Below, piece by piece: positions 45,590-56,861 of a stretch of 64,000 bases of DNA. The notes under the pieces were generated by a model. That model was given only the letters and a program-made list of their open reading frames with translations. It ran no database searches and was not told the DNA's origin. The stretch's first letter is position 1. Each line of letters begins with the position of its first letter. The DNA lies in assembly GCA_003013855.2 (NCBI GenBank), contig ML058371.1, positions 124,001 through 188,000 of the forward strand, given 5' to 3'. The translations under genes were made by a program, and so were the position numbers. This DNA comes from Liriodendron chinense. Lineage: Eukaryota; Streptophyta; Magnoliopsida; Magnoliales; Magnoliaceae.

Positions 45590-46020
45590 TGGGCCCACCT
45601 TGATATATCTGTTTTGTATCTATGCTGTCCATCCGTTTTTCCAGCTCCTTTTAGGGCATGAACCAAAAAATTAAGCAGATCAAAATCTCAGCTGAACCAA
45701 ACCATAAGAAACGGTGCTGATTTAATGCCCACCATTAGAAACTTCTTAAGGCCCACCTTAATGCTCACCATAATGTTTATTTTCTATCTAACCTGTTGAT
45801 AAGGACATAGAGCTTAAAGAAGGGAAAAAGCAAATAACAGCTTGATCGGAAACTTTTGTAGCCCATAAAAAGTTTTTGATGGTTGGCGTTCATCACCACT
45901 GTTTCCTAAGGTGTGGTCCACTTGGTATTTAGATTTGCCTTTTTTGAGGCTCACAAAAAATAAACTGGCAAATTGGATGGATGGCGTGGATTAAACACAT
46001 ACATCATAGTGGGGTCCATG
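45590..46020. mobile_element. GGGCCCAC-family inverted-repeat element (about 431 bp)
   Basis: It starts 'atgggcccaccttgatatat' with 'tgctgtccatccgtttttcc' and ends 'ggatggatggcgtgg' with 'acatcatagtggggtcc'. The interior resembles the 44290 copy. Confidence 0.75.
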
Positions 46021-46829
46021 CTATGCAATACGCGTTCAGGTTGGAGCTCCACATTGGACCATTGGGGGGCATTTTCATTAGTTTAGAAAAAAATCGTACC
46101 TGACATTACTAGAAACTAACACAATACATCCATCCGAATAAAACTTGATTAATGAGGTACCTTAATGAAAATCTAATTAAAAAAGGTACCTGATGTAAAT
46201 ACCATACTAATGGGGTACTATTTTGTAAAATTCTCCCTCTATCACACCGCAATGTTAGCCACCCCCTTCTAGGATTGGATGCCATGACCTCAGTGTAAAT
46301 AGTGCTTACCAGACTTAAATAGTGCTTATTAACTAATTAACTTATAAATAGTGCTGACAACAATGTAAATGAAGTACTTAAATAGTACTTAATTTAGAAA
46401 GTAACTTATTAACTTATAGAAGTATTTCGGCCTCAATTCAATAAAACAAGGGTTGCACGTGTGAGCGAGGGCTTGGATTGGGTTTTCGTGTGTGATTATG
46501 ATGCATGGGCGTGCCAGAGTCTACCTGACCCAAGGGTTGATTGAATTGTTAGTATCCCCTACATCGAGAAAGACAGATTGGAGATTGGATGCTGGATTTA
46601 GGGTCCACTTGACCACCGATATTATGCTCCATTCAGGCGATTTGTGAAAGGGTAAGAGGTTTACCCTTCTAAATGAATTCTTTTTGCCTTGTGATAATAG
46701 ACATGAGTTTACGAACTTAAGAACTTGTTCTTTTAGCATGATTCACTATCAAAGTTCAACAATAAAAAATAAAGGGAGAAGATATAAGCCAAACATATTC
46801 TTCTATTAATGATTTTTACATTAATAGCG
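46021..46829. other. Gene-free region
   Basis: No gene. Short A/T-rich words such as 'taaatagtgctta' are repeated at 46290-46400. From about 46600 the DNA resembles 52140-52310 (gcaatttgtgaaagg, ttcaacaataa). Confidence 0.5.
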
Positions 46830-47160
46830 TTCATGATTAGTTTGAGGGACGACGATCTGTTTGTTGACCAATCGAAACTGACCTTCGTAGCGAGACGGTC
46901 ATGATACATGGGATGGATGTCTGTTCGTCGCTCGATCGAAATCAGGCGTCGCGGCGAGACGACCAATGGAGGGCGGATCTTCGATAATCTATTCGTTGCC
47001 AGATTAGAACTAGGCTTTGTGGCAAGATGGTCGGTGAGATGACAACCTGTTCGTGGTCTTGATCAGAATCAAGCACGTGGTGAGACGATCATGAATCGAC
47101 TATTTGTTTGTCGTCCGACGTGGACCACGCTTCATGGTGAGATAGTTGGTGGAACATAGC
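46830..47160. repeat. Diverged tandem array (about five 60-80-bp units)
   Basis: Units carry 'ctgttcgtcgctcgatcgaaatcaggcgtcgcggcgagacg' and relatives. A related array lies at 52380-53270. It is possibly the 3'-region array of an old LTR element, judged by its neighbours. Confidence 0.6.
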
Positions 47161-48280
47161 ACTAAGCAATCTTCCTTGCAATCTAGCGGGATGCCGTAGA
47201 TGAAGGGTGGATGGATAAACTAAGGACTAAAACTAAGGGGCCCCATGTTGTGATCAACGATGGGGGTTAAAACTAAACTAATATAAAATAAAAGGATAAA
47301 TGTCCATAGTGCACTGGGAAAGTAAAGATAGGTTTGGTTGTAATGGCAGAAGCCTCAAGTTCTTCTTCGGTCGCTTTTTATAAGTTTCTGAGAGGCGGCA
47401 GCCTTGCATAGTCTTTAACATCATAAAAGATTTAGATGTTTGAATGTTAAAACTCCTTTATTCTTCTACGTCAGGGTAACTTATCACGTATTGCCACATG
47501 TATAAGAGAGACTCTCATTCCGAATTGTGTATTGGTCGTAGTCCTCTTATCTTTAGACTCCCATATTAGAAGGTTGCTGGAGTCCTTACATTACTTGGCT
47601 TTGCAATATGTAGGGAGTTACTTTTGAAAAGACTCTAGAATTTAATGCTAGATAAAGACCTTCTTTGATAAGATACTAGCATTTAATGCTTTGAGGAGAG
47701 AGAGAGAGAGAGAGAGAGAGAGTTGCATTAATAAGACCCTTGGCAGAGAATACCTTTGATAGCATTTAATGCTCTCTCTCATGTGTACGCCTCTAACTCC
47801 TCTTTAAAGTCATCTACATCACACATGACACAGGCTGCCACATGGCGGCTTCTGAATTGTTTGATCTGTGCCGATATGTGGTGACATTTCATTGGTCCAT
47901 GTAAGTGTGTGAAAATGGGTGTAAACAAGAAGTTAAAAAGTACTTATTAGGCAGAATCCAAACAGACCCTAAGGGCCCATTTGGATACTACTAAATAAGT
48001 TATTTTTTTATACTTACAACAAATAAATAACTTACTTGATATAAGTGAGTTTGGTTTTAGATCAATTATAAGTCTGCTATTTATAATCATAAGTTTCTAT
48101 GTGGTTTTTGGGGTGATGAACCTCTATGGTGGGCCCACAAATTGGACATGAAAACTATGAGATGAAAGCATGCCACTTGTATTGGTTTTGAATTTGGCTG
48201 CATGTGTTATGTTTGTGTGTGTGCGCACGTCAAGTGTGAAAGAGCCAATTGTGGCTCAACTCAAATTGAATGCCTTGTGA
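47161..48280. other. Gene-free region
   Basis: It contains a short (GA)n run at 47698-47721 and a probable MITE start 'agggcccatttggatact' at 47972. Its A/T-rich arm is near 48000-48060, with no matching right arm found. Confidence 0.45.
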
Positions 48281-48284
48281 CCCT

Positions 48285-50428
48285 GTGAGGGTCATCGCAT
48301 GGGAGTGCACGCGCTTAGTAGCTTTGTCGTTCTTGGTTGTTATGTAAATGCAGTGTGACTCAAACATAAAATGTATTTTGATTTTTTTTAAAGTCGCCAC
48401 TAGCCAAATTAAGTTTAGAAATCTATGGTCAGCTAGAAATTGTAGAATCTCTTAGAATTGGGGAATCACAAAATTTACTAACTCAAGTGACTCCTACAAT
48501 TGATTTATGATTGTAGATTCTGATTAAGGATCTTAGTGACAGAAGAGAAAAGGGTTGGGTATCCTCTTATGCCTGCACAACGTACAGTCTCTACTTTATG
48601 GGGACTACTACTTTTATGGGAATTTAGTGAAATTTCAACTAGAAATATGTCTAGCTATGCTTCACATACCTCATGAGAGGCCTGAAAAACAAAACTATAG
48701 GATCTTAGCCTTACTCCACAGAACTAAGTAGCTTCGAGTAAGTATAGTGAGTGAAATAAAATCAACTTGTAGCAAGTAAAATGAAATGCAATCATAAAAT
48801 TATTTCACAGAGTTTATAACCCCAGGTAGGCTTAGGTAGGCAAATGAAATAAAATAAGAAGAAATATAGGTGCAACGAAAGTAAAAGATGCGAGCTTAAG
48901 TGGCAAATGTGTTGTGAATGTGTAGAATGGAATGCGATATTGAATTAGATATTAGAAAGAAAAGAGGAAACCAAACACTATTTTTCATGCAAAAGGGATG
49001 GTTAGATATCCTCGATTCCAACCCTACTTTTGACTTTGTTGGTATCTTTCGATGGATAGGTTTTCACATGGGTCGGCTTCCTTAGTCATGGAGGACCTTG
49101 GCGTCAATAAGGAAATCTTTGAAATTTCTATAGAATTATGTCCACCCGGACATGTCTCTCCTCCATTCTTACGTGGCTCTTCTATTCCGGATGGTAGCTG
49201 CTACGCTACATTTATAAATTGAGACCGTTAGCTCATGGTAAGCCAATGGTGTCAACACATGTCCTTACTTTAATATTTTGGAGTCTGTGAAGTTGGGTAG
49301 GATCTTGGTTAAGTATAAAGCATGCCAGGTGGACCGTCGGCTCATGGTGAATCAAGGATTATTTTGTCCATTTTCATGCATTTTCCGCTATGAACAAGAA
49401 GTACTATCTAATTCTATGGAGAGTTAGTTCCTTTTCGATTTCTCGCCACCCTTGTCTGGGATCAGCCGATCAGTCCCGTTAGATGCCTCCGAGAGGTAAG
49501 GGAGTTCCTTTCGACCTTTCCTTGTGGATTTTTATGTTATTCATGTTGGCTATGATCAGTTATTAGAGAGATGTCTGATTAGGGTTTCTAGAGAATATAG
49601 GTCGGGATTCGTTTTACCAAGTTCCAAATCTGCCAATCAGGTTTATCAATGGTTCCTGTAGCATGTCGAGGGTGTTCGAATTGGACGCATCAAATCATCA
49701 GTGCATGAAGGCCACCAACCTAGTCGGTCATGATGGAGCCAAGACAGCAGAAGGCTGGAACATTTTTTGGGCATCCGGTCGGTAGGGGTGTCCGGCCGGT
49801 TGGCCGACCGGTCGACAATTTCTTTTCTGGACTAGGTTTCTTGCACGGTTTTTACGCAAAGAGTTTTTAATTTCGGTTTTCTTCTATTTAAGGGGATATA
49901 ATCCGGGATTAGGGTTGCCGCCAATGGGCCAAGGTTTCCTAGAAGGATTGAGAGAGTTCTAGGGCAAGGGAAAGAGCTAGGAGTAAGCTTGGAGTTCTCT
50001 AGGTTGAGGGAAATGGATGTGTTTGTCCGTCTCATGTGAGAATTAGCTTTGTTAGCTTGGGATTTCTCTTGTGGGCTGTGATCTGGGTCATGTTTCTTCT
50101 ATCTCTTGTAACTTCTGATGTCATAGTGGATTGGTGTCACTTTGTGCCGTGGTTTTTTACCTGTGAGGGGTTTTTCCACGTAAAATTCGGATTGCCTTCT
50201 TGTGTGTGTCGATTTACTTGTGTGATTGTCATTAAGGTTTGTTCCTCATCTGCTTTGATTGCTTTTGTTGTGGGGCTCCTAACCCCAACAGAGGGTCCCA
50301 CTTGGTCCATTTGGATTTTCAATGGTTTTTTAATTGCTCAAAAACAATTTTATTGAAGCCTAATCAAAGTCATGAAGAGTAATTTATTTGTAATTTAGGT
50401 GGGGTGTCTATATATAGATGCCCCTCTT
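48285..50428 (-). mobile_element. Relic Tat-type LTR, minus strand, holding a copia solo LTR
   Basis: The left edge 'atcgcatgggagtgcacgcgc' and 'gtcgccactagccaa' is the complement of the Tat LTR tail (cgtgtgggagcgcg, tagtggcgac). The right edge 'ggtggggtgtctatatatagatgcccctctt' matches the LTR start plus polypurine tract of the intact element (complement of AAGAGGGGCATC). The body is strongly diverged. It is interrupted by 49673-50290. Confidence 0.65.
49668..50295 (+). mobile_element. Copia solo LTR (618 bp) with perfect target-site duplication
   Basis: The LTR is 49673-50290, beginning TGTTCG and ending CCCCAACA, with GAGGG on both sides (49668-49672 and 50291-50295). It shares with the 16.2-kb LTR 'gtgccgtggttttttaccygtgaggggttttt' and 'acgtaaaattcggattg'. 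Its U3 carries 'ccggtcgg' words as in that element. Confidence 0.88.
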
Positions 50429-51779
50429 GGACAGGTTATGGGAACCGAATGCCAATGCCAGTGGACACCACACCCTCTTAGTTAGACATAGACATTGTTA
50501 GATCCATTTTAACCGGAGTGTCTTTCTTAAAAAACTTGCTTATTAAGAGAAATAACATGAGTGTCTAACAATGATTGAGGAAAACATTCTGATTTGTCCC
50601 TATACTTTTTGCAACCATAGGGGGCATCAAATCACATCCCTTTAACTTCATTATCAACACTCACGTGTTGAGTGAGTCCACAAGTCTAGATTTTAGGTGG
50701 TTAGTGCCCCTGCACTTTTTGTGATCTTATAAGGATCCGCCTAACGCACTTTGATAAGGAGAAGTAGTTTTTTATGCCGCACAATTTCCTAGAATCGCCT
50801 ATAAGGGCAATTGCCTATATTTTTTACGGTTTTATGAATCTCCCACATTACAATACATTAGGCATATAGGGTCTCGGACTAGAGCCATCCTGGGTTATTT
50901 TTTCGTCATTCGATTTCCCATCTTTAACACTATGATTGTAACAAACTTTTTCACAACTTAAAGTATGTTTGTGTTGCGTGTACTTAATTCGTATTATAAG
51001 AGGATTGAATTTACACTAGGAGTTCAAGCTAGTCATCTCATGTTCTACTTATGAATTTAAAGAAAACCAAAATCAATTATTGATATTACATTACTACCCA
51101 CTAGGAAGTATAAGAGATTGCCAAGTGCCTTGGATACCATGCATGTTTATATATATTTTTTAATTTTGATTTTTTCGGGATTTTGGAAAAGGGCTCCACC
51201 TGTACGACGTTGCCTTATAGGGTTTTTATTGCAAGATATTTTTGAAAGATTTTTCTAAACTGCTTATTTAAAAACCATTCGTTGGATTTTGCTAGGTGTC
51301 ATCGAGCAATATTATTTCGGCCTTTCCATTTGAAATTTTCATATAGGCATAACCAATTGTTTGGTCCCAATCAAGGATTTGTGATTGAAAGTCGTTTTCT
51401 ATTAGAAATATTTTGATTTTGAATAAGTTTGGCTTACCCTTTTGCCTTCACTAGGGATTCTAGTTGCAGTCAAGTCAGTGTTTATTAAAAACACAAATTT
51501 TTATTTTTTTAAAACAAGTCCAATCCATTGTCACGTGATCTAATGATCATGGTCAAGATTTATTTTGATTGAAGCATATATATTTTTTTAAATAAATCAA
51601 ATCCATCGTCTCGCAATCTAACTGTCGTGATCAAGATTAGTTTATATTAAAATATTTTAAAAAAAATCCAATCCATCAGCTCATAATCCAACGGTCACAA
51701 TTAAGATTGATTTTTATTGAAATATTTTTTTATATTTTTTCTAATGACTACTCATCCCTAAAGGAAACAATAGTTCTGT
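50429..51779 (-). other. Relic Tat 3' region next to the relic LTR
   Basis: The first 60 bases (ggttatgggaaccgaatgccaatgccagtggacaccaca) match the second element's 56875-56930. The remainder is AT-rich and unrecognised, except for the tandem repeat at 51510-51745. Confidence 0.5.
51510..51745. repeat. Three copies of a 75-80-bp AT-rich repeat
   Basis: 'ccaatccattgtcacgtgatctaatgatcatggtcaagat' and an A/T tail recur at about 51515, 51598 and 51668. Its 'gatcaagat...tttattgaaatatttt' words loosely recall the Tat satellite. Confidence 0.7.
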
Positions 51780-52095
51780 GAACGACATCGTGTGGGAGCG
51801 CACATGCCTAACAACTTTTTGATTTAGCACTTTTGGTTTCTGTGTAGATGGGGTGTGAATCAAAAGAAAAATATATTTTGATTTTTTATAGTCGTTACTA
51901 GCCAAATGAAGGTAAACTAAAAACCATAAAATTACTTATATATAGGGGAATTGTGAAATTCCTTCACTTAAGTGACTCCTACGGTTTGAATTTCCAACAG
52001 TTCTTGAATTGCCTGAGAATGCTTTTATCAAAGCCTAGTCGAAGTCTTGAAGAGTAGTTTATTCTCAATTTGGGTGGAATGTCTATAGACCCCAA
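51780..52095 (-). mobile_element. Shortened relic Tat-type LTR, minus strand
   Basis: 'gaacgacatcgtgtgggagcgcacatg' and 'gtcgttactagccaaat' match the LTR tail complement. 'ttgggtggaatgtctatagacccc' matches the LTR head. The middle is deleted. Confidence 0.6.
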
Positions 52096-52139
52096 GGCGC
52101 TAAAATGGTTAGTTGGGACTGAATCTAAGAAGATCTACT

Positions 52140-53404
52140 TTACTACTCGTCCACCAATTGTGCAGAGTTGAGGCAATTTGTGAAAGGAGGATTCAACCTT
52201 TTGATGAGTTTTTTTCCTATAAAATAAGGACTTATGATTAAGTGCGTGACAGTTTGACATCGTTCAACAATAAGAGGACATATTATAAAGAATTATTAGG
52301 TTATAGCCAATCAATTAAATAAGAGATTTTTAACTACACTTGGCTAACAAAAGAAAATAAGAAAAAGAATAATTAACGACAATTTGTTCATAGCGAGACA
52401 ATCATTGAGAATGATTGTTTGTTCTTACCAAGAAGGTTGTCAGATTCATAGCTCAAGTGGTAGACTGAGTGAAAATAACCTCGTTTCAACATTGAGGTCT
52501 TTGTATCGATTCCTAAGTGGGGGGTGGCTAACATGCTGGTGTGACTAACAGTGGGGGTGGGTGTACTAACAGTGGGGTGTGTGTGCTAACCTAATAAAAA
52601 AAACAAGGTCATCAGATCATGAGAGTTGGATTTCCTACTCAACTAGCTTCGTAGGTAGACGATTATTGGGGACAATAATCCAATGTTCACGAGTTGAACT
52701 TCGTTATACAAGGCACTAGTGGTTTGCAGGAGGGTGGATGTCTGTTCATCCCTCGGTTGGTTCTGTGGTTGGGTAATTGTTTAACAACTGTCTGTTCATC
52801 ACGCTGGAACGAATTCGGTGCAAGACAGCCAATGACAAGTAGATCTTTGATGATCCGTTCATCGTATAACGGGGTTTTATGGCGAGATGGTCATTGGAAA
52901 TTGACAATCCGTTTGGGACTTTGCACGGTTGAGCTTCGTGGGTGAGTCGATCATTTTTTAGGCAATCGACTATTTGGCACTCAGCCACCATACTTCGTGG
53001 CAGGAAGGTTGATGGGTGTGAAAACCTGTTCATCACTTTAGGTTGTCACTTCGTGATGAGATAATTGTGGAGATGACTATTTATGCATTACTTGGATCCT
53101 GACTCCATAAGCAAGGCTGTCATGAAACATCCGCATATTCGTCATTTGACTCAGCTCTGTAGCAAGGCAAGTAGTTAAATAAAAATCTGTTCGTAACTTG
53201 GTCAAACTCTGTGGCAAGATGATTGAGCGAAAGGAGTAGGCACTAATAAGATGGTTTTGTTGTCCATCCGTTTGAAACATACGATCTTCCTAGGTCTGAC
53301 AACATGGTCGTAGACATAGGGTGGCTACTCTAACCTATTCTAATTTACTCAATTTGGTTGGTTTGACAATGAATAAGTTAGATTGAAAGATAAAATTGAT
53401 AAAT
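52140..53404. repeat. Diverged tandem array related to 46.8-47.2 kb, containing a SINE
   Basis: Repeated 'ctgttcatcgc...gcgagacggtcat'-like words continue across this stretch (tcgtagg, ggcaagatgattg). It adjoins the relic LTR, so it is probably the 3' region of that element. Confidence 0.5.
52433..52617 (+). mobile_element. tRNA-derived SINE
   Basis: The body is 52446-52604. The A box TAGCTCAAGTGG is at 52449-52460 and the B box GTATCGATTCC near 52503-52513. It ends in 'taataaaaaaaac'. The flanking AAGGTTGTCAGAT and AAGGTCATCAGAT form a 13-bp duplication with two changes. It is the best-preserved promoter in this family here. Confidence 0.85.
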
Positions 53405-53409
53405 GTCCA

Positions 53410-53983
53410 TGATAGATAGAGGTATAGGCCAGGGCGGGGTGAGATCGAGCACCATCTCTCCCACGGATAACTAATCTGAATCCACTGATCTATAGGGACT
53501 TCTCAACCTATCTTGGCCGAATCCAAGACAGAACAACTTGAATCCACGAGCTTTCTTTGAATCCACGAAGAAGAAAGAGTATAAACTCAAATTTCAGTAA
53601 GAGAATATATCAAAAGTTATCACAAATAGTGTTTTAGAGAGCTATTTATAAAGAAAGTAAACCCTAAAACGTAACCTAGGTGTCCTAATTACAAAAGGAA
53701 AGTAAATAAATAAAAATTGAAAGAAAATTACTCAAAACTAAAAGTTTGTGCGGCAGTCTGCGCGTCACACGATCGGTCGGAGTTGAGGGCCAACCGGTTG
53801 GCTGACGTTGTGAACAATCTAGCGAGTTTGGCCCCTCCTAGGAAATTTTGGACTGATCAAACGACCAGTTAGCATAGGTCATTTGTTAGAGTTTTCTCCA
53901 GATTCTCTGATTCTTCCTCTGGTCTATCTCCATCAGAAACGTCGCCGATCCTCGCCCTCGATCATGGAGTCCTCTCTCTACAT
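53410..53983 (-). mobile_element. Gypsy LTR (3' LTR, minus strand)
   Basis: On the minus strand it starts TGTAGAGAGAGG at 53983, right after a purine tract CAAGTGGGGGAATC. It ends in a CA at 53410. The left end is set by comparison with the unoccupied array copy at 47300 (gataaatgtccat) and is less certain. Confidence 0.6.
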
Positions 53984-55055
53984 TAGATTCCCCCACTTGA
54001 AGAAAACTTGACCTCGAGTTTTACCTCAAGTCATGATGAAGACTCATCCTCATCTTCTTCCACTGCCTTGGCTTGAGAATCGTGCTTGGACGTGATTGGG
54101 GATACGTGTCCTTGGTCATTCGCTGGCATAACACAGCAAATATTGTTGTCTTCTTCTCAGTGGGAACAAGAAAATTGCAAATGGATCCACTCTACCAATA
54201 GTGCTACTGAAGATTGGCCTTATTTGAGGAAAACTAGCCTCTGACACATTTATGGACTCTTGCAAATCTAGTTCTACAATTTCTGGAGCGGCAACATGAT
54301 CCTCTTCCTTATTCACCACATCTGGGATATCGTCTTCCTCCATCTTCTCAGAACTTTGAATATTTTCTAAGACGATGATAGGTGGTACCTCCTCCTCTCC
54401 CTCCGTAGCTTCTTCTTCTGTTGATTCAGCAGGTCCTTTGAGATGGATTCACGTATCTGCATGAACGTCACATGTGTGCGATTGATGGCTTTTTGTTTCT
54501 ACAGGCACAACATGTGCGCATCCGATAGGGGTGGGGGTTGGCTGCGATCCTATCTTAAAATAATAATAATATTCCTGCTATAGATCATGGGGTTGTGGAG
54601 TTAATACCTGATTTGCATAATCATGATATCCAAACTTTTTCAGCAGTCATCGCTTCATCCTGCGGCCATGAGCGTATCGGGGCCTTCATCGCATGCTTCC
54701 AATCGCGCTGGAGATATTCCCACCACATTGACACAGTGCTCTTCAACTTGAGGACAATGTACAAAACCTTCTTCTCCTTGTGCATCTGCATGAGTTTGAA
54801 GAGGCACTCAACTTCACATAGCCAGTTATCGAAGTTGGGAAGATCAACCTCTATATAGACTTGACCTGTCCGATCTACCAGATCTTTGCCATAAACAATC
54901 ATGCTCCTTTAATGTTTTTCTTTGCAGTTGAACTTAGCCTACATCCCTTGCATGGCTTGATGATTCTTCCACTGGAGTGTCTCAAGTGACGCCCCGAAAG
55001 CCACCACTTTGAGAGGATGGATCCCTGGATCACCGTCCACAGGATTTTTCCGTAG
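53984..55055 (-). pseudogene. Gypsy element remnant: gag fragment joined to a pol tail
   Basis: The minus-strand frame 54902-54621 is gag-like (VYIEVDLPNFDNWLCEVECL, SMWWEYLQRDW, RSWPQDEAM), the pattern of chromovirus-type gag. A second piece is at 54343-54116. Near 54040 the text turns to the usual end of pol (CTCGAGGTCAAGTTTTCTTC and a purine tract) before the LTR. Most of pol is therefore deleted. Its 5' end is cut off at 55055 by the second Tat element. Confidence 0.65.
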
Positions 55056-56861
55056 TGTGGACCCTCACCGTTCCACACTCCCGTACGACGTTCTCCCTTT
55101 CCTTTCGGAAAAAGAAGAAGAGGTGCGTGTGCGCGAATTGCCGTTTGTGCCACTGGCTTGCCTCGTTCCCGAGGGCTTTGTTTGGTTGTTGTGTTAAGCT
55201 GGATGTGTTTAAATGAGTTTATATAAGACCAGAGTCATCACTAGCCAGTTACTTCGAATCTACAGTCGGCTAGACCCCGTAGAAACGTTAGAGAAGGGGA
55301 TCCGAAAATTCCTTCCTCTAAAATGACTCCTTTTGATCTACGGCCAGAGGTTTGAGGTAAGGGATCATGGTTACAAGGTGGGAAGAGGTTAAGCACCCCA
55401 CACACTGCCCATACCGAAGTACGGTCTCTACTTCACAGAATCAAACTAACACTTGAAAGTCTGTTTTAATCCTTGTACATTCTCATAGATAACATGATGC
55501 ATGAATGCAGGTCTGAACAGTAAGAGTTTCTGATGGGCAGGTTTCCATTAACAGGCAAGCCTAGAGCATACACTCGAACGGACAGGTGCTTTATGCGAGA
55601 TGCATGCTGTGTGTTTGAATAATCAAAGTGCTTATAGTGACTAATGTATGAATGCAGGTCTGAATAGTAAGAGTTTCTGATGGGCAGGTTTCCATTAACA
55701 GGCAAGCCCAGAGCATACGCTCGAACTGACAGGTGCTTTATGCAAGATGCATGCTGTGTGTTTGAATAATCAAAGTGCTTATAGTGACTAATGTATGAAT
55801 GCAGGTCTGAACAGTAAGAGTTTCTGATGGGCAGGTTTCCATTAACAGGCAAGCCCAGAGCATACGCTCGAACTGACAGGTGCTTTATGCGAGATGCATG
55901 CTGTGTGTTTGAATAATCAAAGTGCTTATAGTGACTAATGTATGAATGCAGGTCTGAACAATAAGAGTTTCTGATGGGCAGGTTTCCATTAACAGGCAAG
56001 CCCAGAGCATATGCTCGAACTAACAGGTGCTTTATGCGAGATGCATGTTGTGTGCTTGAATGATCAAAGTGCTTGTAGTGAAGCAGGGGGGTTGGAAGGA
56101 AAGTAAATGTTCCACTTATGCTAGATGCGAATGAGATGATGTTAGTAAAGAACAACTAGATGGACGGAGGTGTCGCAAGGGTTAGCTTCGAGTGGCTGGA
56201 TCAAGACTTGGATGGTTTGAGAGACTTGGACCAGTGGTCAGGCTGGGCTGGACCAGGGCTAGACTCTTCTCACTCGGGCTCTCCTTGGTGGAGGAATGGG
56301 CTAAAGGGTGGAGAGACAGGTTGCACTCGGGCTAAATGGCTTCAGAGGGATTGGATGGGATTGTTGAAATGAGAAGGGGAGGGGGGTATTTATAGCGTTG
56401 GAGAGTGGCAGTTTTCGTAAATAATTTTGGGCGGCCCCCTGTACGGACGCTCCTCGGGTTCCAGCGCGTGGTACGGACATGCCTCGGGGTTGCTGTTTGG
56501 ACTCAGTGGGTTGACTCGGTGATTTGACTCGACGGGTTGACTCAGCGGGTTGACTTGGTTTTTTGACTCAGCGGGTTGACTCGGTGATTTGACTCGACGG
56601 GTTGACTCAACGGGTTGACTCGGTGTTTTGACTCAGCGGGTTGACTCAGTGAGTTGACTCGGTGAGTTTGACTTTTTTAGAATTTTTTGACTGGTTTTTC
56701 TTATGGGGGTTTTTCAGGCTGATGTTTAGGGGTGAGTTGGGCTATGGATTGGGGCTTACAAGGGTGAGTTTGGCTGAGTTTAGGCATGGGATTTGGGGGT
56801 ATGGTCCTCCATTCATCCAGTTATCTCTACCAGCAGTGTAGCCGAAGGTGGGGTTTCTACA
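55056..56861 (-). repeat. Second Tat element 3' LTR (1806 bp)
   Basis: It starts (minus) TGTAGAAACCCC at 56861 and ends at TGTGGACCC/complement at 55056. It has four copies of the 147-bp repeat (about 55500-56085) against two in the first element, a longer GAGTCAACCCG minisatellite (56510-56670) and a TATA box near 56390. The 229-codon frame across the four copies exists because 147 is a multiple of three. Confidence 0.9.

Noticed and set aside
55466..56155. A 229-codon minus-strand frame with four near-identical 49-residue repeats
   Set aside because: It is the 147-bp LTR repeat read in frame; the same DNA is non-coding LTR in the first element.
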